From: Caryophanales bacterium
GTDB taxonomy: Bacteria > Bacillota_I > Bacilli_A > RFN20 > CAG-826
NCBI GenBank assembly: GCA_016290145.1
Contig: JAEESX010000007.1
Location: forward strand, 1-38,258
Direction of reading: 5' to 3'
DNA: 38,258 bases
Shown: in pieces, positions 32,558-38,258 of the stretch
Layout of the letters: each line of letters starts with the position of its first letter
Numbering within the stretch: the first letter of the stretch is position 1
The notes under the pieces: generated by a model
The model's input: only the letters and a program-made list of their open reading frames with translations
Told to the model about the DNA's origin: nothing
Databases searched by the model: none
Translations under genes and position numbers: made by a program

Positions 32558-32645
32558 AACTTATAATCCTATTGAAAAAAAGTCTAATATTAATAGACTT
32601 TATTATTTATATATTTATAGAAAATGACGTTTTCGAAAATGTGTT
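32515..32645. repeat. Direct repeat, copy B (yqeG start, spacer and terminator)
   Basis: Second copy of the sequence at 31487-31630, located between the two lipoprotein genes. The AAAGTCTA/TAGACTTT hairpin (32579-32601) with its minus-strand T run probably terminates lipoprotein 2 transcripts. Confidence 0.85.
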
Positions 32646-33491
32646 TTATAAATTCTTTATGCGAGCGTTAAACCAAAGATCAAAGTTGGTTGTCTCGCCA
32701 TCAGCTTTGTCAATCACTAATGCTATAGCGGTACTACCTTGAAACCATGGTTTTCTAACTGGTTTAAACATTACATCGTATGGGATTCCCTCGCGATAAT
32801 GTGTAATGCGGAAATAGACAATACCATTTTCAATGTAGTAGTTCTCGTATTTATAATTTGCGATTGATTCGCGTAAGAGAATGTATACAAGACTGCTCGT
32901 TTCAAAGAAACTATCGTCTATATTATATGCAAGCGAACTGGATACCCATGTTGGATATTGGTCCATTTCTTCCTTAGAAGATATTACAGTTGCTTTATCC
33001 ATAAGATGTTCTGTTGTCTCGTTGTAATATACTTCTGTTATATTGTCATAACGGCAATAATTTAATCTTTCGCTAAAAGATCTTATTGGGTAGTCAATTT
33101 CATTAATTGTTTGTTTCAAATGATTAACAACAATTTTATTGTTATCAGATTCCTTTTTGACATCGATAACAAACAAGAAGCTCATATCCTTTCGTGCCCC
33201 TTGCTTGTAATAGTATGGCGTTATGTCATACGCCTCTTCATCATATGTAAAAGAAAAATCATCAAAATAAGCAAAGCTTTCATCGTTATTTTTAACGTAG
33301 ATACAAAATGTATACGTGTTGCCAACGATAAAATATTCAATGTCGATACTTTCGTAACCAGACAATGTTGAACCTTCTCTAAAATAATTGAATGAAAACG
33401 TTGGTGATACTTTTGGATATGGTCTCTTATTGCATGCACAAAGGGATGCTGCAATCAATAAAGTTCCGATGAATGCTAAACTTTTCTTCAT
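32646..33491 (-). CDS. Putative lipoprotein, paralogue 2 of a tandem pair
   Basis: The 281-residue protein has signal MKKSLAFIGTLLIAAS and lipobox LCAC (Cys20), then an aromatic- and Asn-rich extracytoplasmic domain without a recognised family. It is a distant paralogue of the gene at 31640: PxFSFNYF, GNTYTFCIYVKNN, FSFTYDEE, FLFVID, NYCRY, DDSFFE, NYKYENYYIE and a DLWFN end. The start has TATAAT 8 bases upstream, plus GAGGG in between that may serve as ribosome-binding site. It lies after the parC terminator and is followed by the duplicated spacer. Confidence 0.8.
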   Translation of the reverse strand: MKKSLAFIGTLLIAASLCACNKRPYPKVSPTFSFNYFREGSTLSGYESIDIEYFIVGNTYTFCIYVKNNDESFAYFDDFSFTYDEEAYDITPYYYKQGARKDMSFLFVIDVKKESDNNKIVVNHLKQTINEIDYPIRSFSERLNYCRYDNITEVYYNETTEHLMDKATVISSKEEMDQYPTWVSSSLAYNIDDSFFETSSLVYILLRESIANYKYENYYIENGIVYFRITHYREGIPYDVMFKPVRKPWFQGSTAIALVIDKADGETTNFDLWFNARIKNL

Positions 33492-33499
33492 TTGCCCTC

Positions 33500-33505
33500 A
33501 TTATA
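33500..33505 (-). promoter_or_regulatory. -10 box for lipoprotein 2, 8 bases before ATG
   Basis: TATAAT on the minus strand, then GAGGGCAA, then ATG. It follows the parC terminator directly. No convincing -35. Confidence 0.5.
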
Positions 33506-33512
33506 CATTAAG

Positions 33513-33555
33513 TAAGCAAAAAGAAAACTCACAAAGTGATTAGCCTCGTGAGTTT
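33513..33555 (-). terminator. Rho-independent terminator after parC
   Basis: On the minus strand AAACTCAC, a 15-base loop and GTGAGTTT, followed by TTCTTTTTG. It ends the parE-parC unit. Confidence 0.82.
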
Positions 33556-33570
33556 CCATATTTTTCTTAT

Positions 33571-33611
33571 ATCTAATAATGTACTAATAATCTACTAATA
33601 TGCTTTACTAA
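33571..33611 (-). repeat. 11-base-period TTAGTA repeats in the parC 3' region
   Basis: Plus-strand cores ATCTAA (33571), TACTAA (33582) and TACTAA (33593) are exactly 11 apart, with a further TACTAA at 33606 (13 apart). In parC's direction these read TTAGTA. They sit between the parC stop and its terminator. Confidence 0.5.
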
Positions 33612-33625
33612 CATACATAGTATGT

Positions 33626-36301
33626 TTATTCATCATCATCGACATCGAAGATTGATATTTGTTCAAAGGACTTATCGTCTTTCTTTTCTTTTGCTTTTTG
33701 TGGTTCTGCGACTGGCGTTTCTTGGCTTTCTTCCACCACATTTTCTTCTTCCAATAAGCTTTCTACTGGTTCATCAGATGTCTCGACTGAGATTTCTGGT
33801 TTGACCTTTTCAATTATTGGGAAAGAGATTGTATTTTTGTCGATTCTATCAATGTTTGTGTCAAAGACACACTTCACTGTAGTTCTTGCTGGAAGACCAC
33901 AATTGGCTTTTGCGTATTTGGCTTCTGTCAATCTGAAGTCATCCACCGCTAACTTGAAGATGCTGTTATCGCTGAGATAAAGATTTAATTTCATTAAATC
34001 TAAATCCTTGTCGACCTTAACTGCAGCAATGATCTTATGGATATCACTCTTGAATGATGGGCAGATTTCTTGTGGTTTACCTAGGCGTTGTGTACGCGTA
34101 ATCCTATTAATATCTATCACGCGCTCATGACCTTTATCGGTAACTAAGATTACTTTGGCCTTTTCGTCTTCATGGGCAGCGATTAATGCTGCGGCTTGGT
34201 TTTTACCTAAGCCAGAGATAGATTTCACGCCACCGGCCTTAGGACCGAGGATTGTTAAGTCGTTCTCATTGAACAAACTTCCCATACCATTACTTGTTAA
34301 AACAAGTAAGTTGCTATTTCCTGTTAAGACTTGAATACCAACGACTTCATCACCATTGAGAAGCTTCATACATCTCGCTGGACGAGAACGTTTGAATGTT
34401 TCGATTCCTGAAACAGGCATACGTTTAATTTGCCCGAAACGAGTTAAAAACGCTAAATAAACGTCATTTCTAAGTTGATGCAAAGCGATTGCTTTGATAA
34501 TCTTTTCGCCTGGTGCAAATGAGACAAATGTGTTCAAGTGAACGCCTTCATCTTTGAAACGATTTTCAGTGAGTTTGTGCACTGGAATGCATGCATAGTT
34601 ACCTAAGTTTGTAAAACAAACTAGGTAATCGGTTGTTAATGCTTGGCCAACTGCCACGATTGCATCGCCATCTTTTAAGCCTGGATCTGCATCGTCACCT
34701 GAACCTTTATAGGACTTGATTGAACAACGTTTTGCATAGCCATCACGTGTAACAACAACGATGGTTTCTTCCTCTGCGATAAGCTGGCGCTTATCAATTG
34801 GTTTATCGTCTTCTTTTTGTTCAATTTGTGTCTTTCTATCATCACCGTATTTGGCGGAAATTTGTTTTAAGTCTTTGATTAAAACACGGTTTAATTTCGC
34901 TGGATCATTGAGAATTTCGGTGAGATTTTCGATATCTTTAACGAGTTGTTTTCTCTCGTTTTCGAGAATAACTTCATCAGTATGACTCAACTTGTATAAT
35001 GGCATTGTAACGATAGCTTCCGCTTGTTCGTTTGAGAAGCCAAAATGCTTCATTAAGTTAACTTTACTATCGGCTTTATCTTTACTCTTTCTGATGATTT
35101 CCACGACTTCATTAATGCAAAGCGAAGCTTTGATTAATCCTTCAACAATGTGGAGTCTTGCAGAATACTTTTCTAAGTCGAATTTGCTTTGTCTTGTAAC
35201 GACATCAACTTGGTGTTCAATGTAGGCATCAATATAGTCCAAAAGTGTTAATGTTCTTGGTCTACCATTGACGATGGCCACCATGTTTGCGGAGTATGAT
35301 GTCACTAAAGGCGTTTTTGCCTTTAAGTATTTGAGTAAGAGGTCGACTTTTGCATCTTTCTTACAGTCGATTGCGATTCTAATACCTTTATAGTCAGATT
35401 CATCTCTTACTTCGATAAGACCACTGACACTCTTTGCGTGGATAATTTTGTCTATTTCATAGACAAGGTCTTTTTTCACCACTTTATAAGGTATTTCTGT
35501 GATGATAATTTGTTGATTATCTTTATTCTGAACGATTTCTGCTTTTGAGCCAATTTCAATCTTTCCACGACCTGTTAAATATATATTTTTGAGGCCTTCG
35601 GATTCGTAAATAATACCACCACCTGGGAAGTCTGGACCTTTAATGAATTCCAATAAGTCTTCTGTGGTTGCGGTCTTGTGACCAATACGATAAATAGTCG
35701 CATCAATAACTTCTCTAAGGTTATGAGGTGGGATTTCAGTTGCTAAAGCAACTGCGATACCTTCTGTACCATTAACTAACAAGTTAGGGAATCTAGATGG
35801 TAAAACGATTGGTTCATATTCGGTATCGTCGAAGTTAAGTTGCATATCAACTGTCTTCTTTTCGATATCACGAATGAGTTCGTTAGATAATTCGCTCAAT
35901 CTGGATTCTGTATAACGGTAAGCGGCTGGAGAGTCGCCATCAATAGAACCATTATTACCCTGAAAGTCGATTAATGGGTATCTAACTTTCCAGTCTTGGC
36001 TCATTCTTGCGAGAGCTTCATAGATGGATGTATCACCATGTGGGTGGAATGTACCCATAACCGCACCAACGGTATGAGCGCACTTCTTTGTTGGTTTGTT
36101 AAAAGTGTTACCACTTTTATACATTGAGAAGATGATTCTTCTTTGAACTGGTTTTAAACCGTCCCTCACATCTGGAATAGCACGGTCTTGAATAACGTAT
36201 TTAGCATAGGTGGCATATCTATCACCCATGACATCTTCAAGAGGTTCAACTGAAATCTTTTCGATGATCTCTTCAATGACTTCTTCTTTTTTCTTTGCCA
36301 T
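33626..36301 (-). CDS. parC: DNA topoisomerase IV subunit A
   Basis: DNA-breaking subunit of topoisomerase IV, which unlinks daughter chromosomes. It has the winged-helix region with RRIIFSMY and HPHGDTSIYEALARM, and catalytic Tyr130 in AYRYTESRLSEL, then the tower and coiled-coil, and a C-terminal beta-pinwheel (FGQIKRMPVSGIETFKRSRP). At 891 residues it is longer than B. subtilis ParC; the extra length is an acidic tail ending FDVDDDE. A Thr sits at the quinolone-contact position that is often Ser. ParC rather than GyrA is favoured by its parE neighbour and the lack of a clear GyrA box. AAGGAGGTC precedes the ATG. Confidence 0.94.
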   Translation of the reverse strand: MAKKKEEVIEEIIEKISVEPLEDVMGDRYATYAKYVIQDRAIPDVRDGLKPVQRRIIFSMYKSGNTFNKPTKKCAHTVGAVMGTFHPHGDTSIYEALARMSQDWKVRYPLIDFQGNNGSIDGDSPAAYRYTESRLSELSNELIRDIEKKTVDMQLNFDDTEYEPIVLPSRFPNLLVNGTEGIAVALATEIPPHNLREVIDATIYRIGHKTATTEDLLEFIKGPDFPGGGIIYESEGLKNIYLTGRGKIEIGSKAEIVQNKDNQQIIITEIPYKVVKKDLVYEIDKIIHAKSVSGLIEVRDESDYKGIRIAIDCKKDAKVDLLLKYLKAKTPLVTSYSANMVAIVNGRPRTLTLLDYIDAYIEHQVDVVTRQSKFDLEKYSARLHIVEGLIKASLCINEVVEIIRKSKDKADSKVNLMKHFGFSNEQAEAIVTMPLYKLSHTDEVILENERKQLVKDIENLTEILNDPAKLNRVLIKDLKQISAKYGDDRKTQIEQKEDDKPIDKRQLIAEEETIVVVTRDGYAKRCSIKSYKGSGDDADPGLKDGDAIVAVGQALTTDYLVCFTNLGNYACIPVHKLTENRFKDEGVHLNTFVSFAPGEKIIKAIALHQLRNDVYLAFLTRFGQIKRMPVSGIETFKRSRPARCMKLLNGDEVVGIQVLTGNSNLLVLTSNGMGSLFNENDLTILGPKAGGVKSISGLGKNQAAALIAAHEDEKAKVILVTDKGHERVIDINRITRTQRLGKPQEICPSFKSDIHKIIAAVKVDKDLDLMKLNLYLSDNSIFKLAVDDFRLTEAKYAKANCGLPARTTVKCVFDTNIDRIDKNTISFPIIEKVKPEISVETSDEPVESLLEEENVVEESQETPVAEPQKAKEKKDDKSFEQISIFDVDDDE

Positions 36302-36303
36302 CG

Positions 36304-38250
36304 TTATTTGACCTCCTTCATAAATGTATCAACTTCATTGAAGTTGACATTCTCTTCAACCCATTTCTTTCTGCTGCCTGTATCTTTGCCCATAAGGACA
36401 CTAACACGGGAGTCAGCGAGAAGAGGATCTTCAATATCAACACGGATTAAAAGTCTGGTTTTTGGATCCATTGTGGTTTCTTTTAATTGGAGAGCATCCA
36501 TTTCACCAAGACCTTTATATCTGGAAACTTTATATCCAGCACCGATTTTCTTCTTAGCTTTTTCTAATCCTTCATCATCCCAAGCATACTCTTGATGCAT
36601 CTTTTTGTTCTCTTCTTTATATATTCTATATAAAGGAGGTACAGCAATATAGACGTGTCCAGAGGTGATTAAAGGACGCATATAGTGATAGAAGAATGTG
36701 AGCAATAATGTTTGAATGTGAGCACCATCGGTATCAGCATCGGTCATAATGATGATTTTGCCATAATGGATGTCATCAATATCAAATGATTGACCAAAAC
36801 CCGCACCAATTGTGTTAATAATGGTCGCAATTTCTTCATTCTTTAAGACTGTGGTAACTGGTAATCCATCAGTATTTAATGGTTTACCACGTAGTGGTAA
36901 GATTGCTTGATGTAATCTATCTCTACCTTTCTTAGCACTGCCACCAGCGGAATCACCCTCAACGATAAATAATTCGTTTCTAGAGTAATCTTTGCTTTGT
37001 GCAGGTGTTAATTTGTCGGAAAGAATGATCTCTGTTTTGGCTTTTTTAGCACTTCTTGCTTCATCTTTTGCTTTTCTAGCGGCTAATCTAGCAGCTTGGC
37101 TATCTAAACACTTCTTGATGAGCAAGGAAGCAATCTCTCTATTCTCAGTTAAATAATAAGTAAACTTATTATAGATAAAGTTTTGCACAATGTAGGTTGC
37201 TTCAGCAGTACCTAATTTACCCTTAGTTTGACCCTCAAATTCGAGGAGTTTTTCAGGAACTTTAAGGGAAATAATCGCGGTGATACCTTCTCTGATGTCA
37301 TTACCATCGAGCTTTTTACCATGCAAAATGTTGTAGTTTTCACCGAAGTCATTAACCGCTCTTGTGATGCCTGCTTTGAAGCCAACTTCATGGGTTCCAC
37401 CCTCTTTTGTTCTTACGTTATTTACGTAAGACAAGATGGTTTCGTTGTAGTCTTCATTGCAGTATTGAAGAGCGATTTCTGTACTGATTCCAGTGGCTTC
37501 ATCAACGTCGCTAAAGTCGGCAATTGGAGTCATTGGATTCTTGTTGGCATTGATACTTGCAACGTATTCGACAAGGCCGTTTTCATAGAAGAATTCTTCA
37601 CTCTCACCAGTTCTTTCATCCACTAAAACGAACTTCACGCCCTTCATCAAGAAAGCACTTTCTCTAAGGTGTCCAGCAATGATTTCACGTTTAAATTCGA
37701 CTGTGGAGAAGATGGTTGGATCAGGTTGGAATCTGACAAATGTACCATGCTTTTTGGTATTGCCTAACTTCTCTAATGGTTGAACAATATGTCCACCATT
37801 TTCGAACTTCATATGGTAAATACTACCGTCTTTATAGACGGTAACATCTAAATACACACTTAAAGCGTTGGTTACAGAAGCACCAACACCATGTAATCCG
37901 GCAGCTGATTTATATACGGCACTATTAAATTTTCCACCAGCATGTAATTCAGTAAAGACGAGCTCAACTGCTGGTCTTCCTGTTTCCTTGTTGATGCCAC
38001 ATGGAATACCACGACCTTCATCCAAAACTGAGCAAGAACCATCCTTATGAATGGTGATTGTAATTTTGTCTCCGAATCCTGATAATGCTTCATCGACTGC
38101 ATTGTCGACGATTTCCCAGACTAAATGATGTAGACCGGTTCCGTTTGTTGAACCGATATACATGGCTGGTCTTTTTCTGACACCTTCAAGTCCTTGCAAA
38201 ACATGAATGTCGTCAGCTGTATATGTGGTTTTAATATTATTACTTGCCAT
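36304..38250 (-). CDS. parE: DNA topoisomerase IV subunit B
   Basis: ATPase subunit of topoisomerase IV, 648 residues. GHKL ATPase motifs are EIVDNAVDEA, DEGRGIP and GLHGVGASVTNALS. The transducer domain follows, then TOPRIM with EGDSAGGSA and TDADTDGAHI, and a C-terminal YKGLGEMDALQLKETTMDP segment. Features such as LEKLGNTKKHGTFVRFQPDPTIF match ParE better than GyrB. The parC ATG lies two bases after its stop, so the subunits are co-made. The start is 8 bases from the window edge, so its promoter and ribosome-binding site cannot be judged. Confidence 0.95.
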   Translation of the reverse strand: MASNNIKTTYTADDIHVLQGLEGVRKRPAMYIGSTNGTGLHHLVWEIVDNAVDEALSGFGDKITITIHKDGSCSVLDEGRGIPCGINKETGRPAVELVFTELHAGGKFNSAVYKSAAGLHGVGASVTNALSVYLDVTVYKDGSIYHMKFENGGHIVQPLEKLGNTKKHGTFVRFQPDPTIFSTVEFKREIIAGHLRESAFLMKGVKFVLVDERTGESEEFFYENGLVEYVASINANKNPMTPIADFSDVDEATGISTEIALQYCNEDYNETILSYVNNVRTKEGGTHEVGFKAGITRAVNDFGENYNILHGKKLDGNDIREGITAIISLKVPEKLLEFEGQTKGKLGTAEATYIVQNFIYNKFTYYLTENREIASLLIKKCLDSQAARLAARKAKDEARSAKKAKTEIILSDKLTPAQSKDYSRNELFIVEGDSAGGSAKKGRDRLHQAILPLRGKPLNTDGLPVTTVLKNEEIATIINTIGAGFGQSFDIDDIHYGKIIIMTDADTDGAHIQTLLLTFFYHYMRPLITSGHVYIAVPPLYRIYKEENKKMHQEYAWDDEGLEKAKKKIGAGYKVSRYKGLGEMDALQLKETTMDPKTRLLIRVDIEDPLLADSRVSVLMGKDTGSRKKWVEENVNFNEVDTFMKEVK

Positions 38251-38258
38251 ATAGCTAC

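Overview
The window is chromosomal DNA from a low-GC Gram-positive bacterium. I place it in the Bacilli, near the Mollicutes / Erysipelotrichia / uncultured RF39-type lineages. The reasons are Bacillus-like gene neighbourhoods (rpmA-obg, Asp23-nusB-xseA-xseB-dxs, xerD-deoB, yqeG-yqeH-yhbY-nadD-yqeK), compact gene spacing, many AGGAGG ribosome-binding sites and a one-chain SecDF. TGA is a normal stop (dinB and the PemK-like gene end in it), so the code is standard and not the mycoplasma type. The genus cannot be fixed from the sequence alone.

Layout. Bases 1-28224 hold only plus-strand genes: the end of rpmA; obg, nadE, an unlisted 31-residue membrane peptide, ruvA, ruvB; a divergent secDF; recJ; a heterodimeric ABC exporter pair; relA-hisS-aspS; tkt; Asp23 protein, membrane protein, nusB, xseA, xseB, dxs; dinB-xerD-deoB; and a lone PemK/MazF-like gene. 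Bases 28482-38250 hold only minus-strand genes. Read in their own direction these are parE-parC, a lipoprotein, a remnant of yqeG, a second related lipoprotein, then yqeG-yqeH-yhbY-nadD/yqeK.

The 257-base gap where the two gene sets converge holds what I believe is the chromosomal dif site (28370-28397). It has a XerC-like arm, a 6-bp centre and a XerD-like arm. The convergent gene order is what a replication terminus should look like. xerD is 2 kb away, and the promoter of the dinB-xerD unit carries an exact copy of the XerD-arm side of dif.

Other notable signals: (1) a tandem duplication that copied a lipoprotein gene plus the 5' end of yqeG, in which spacer and yqeG fragment stayed similar while the lipoproteins diverged strongly; (2) 11-base-period TTAGTA/TACTAA direct repeats in four intergenic spots; (3) three genes with TATAAT exactly 8 bases before ATG, suggesting leaderless mRNAs; (4) a Cys/His-rich tail on HisRS; (5) SecDF and YqeH proteins lacking normally conserved key residues. 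Most other genes are ordinary housekeeping genes for translation, recombination and repair, stringent response, NAD and isoprenoid synthesis, and chromosome decatenation. No rRNA, tRNA, CRISPR array or insertion sequence was seen, and no gene-free stretch exceeds 300 bases.
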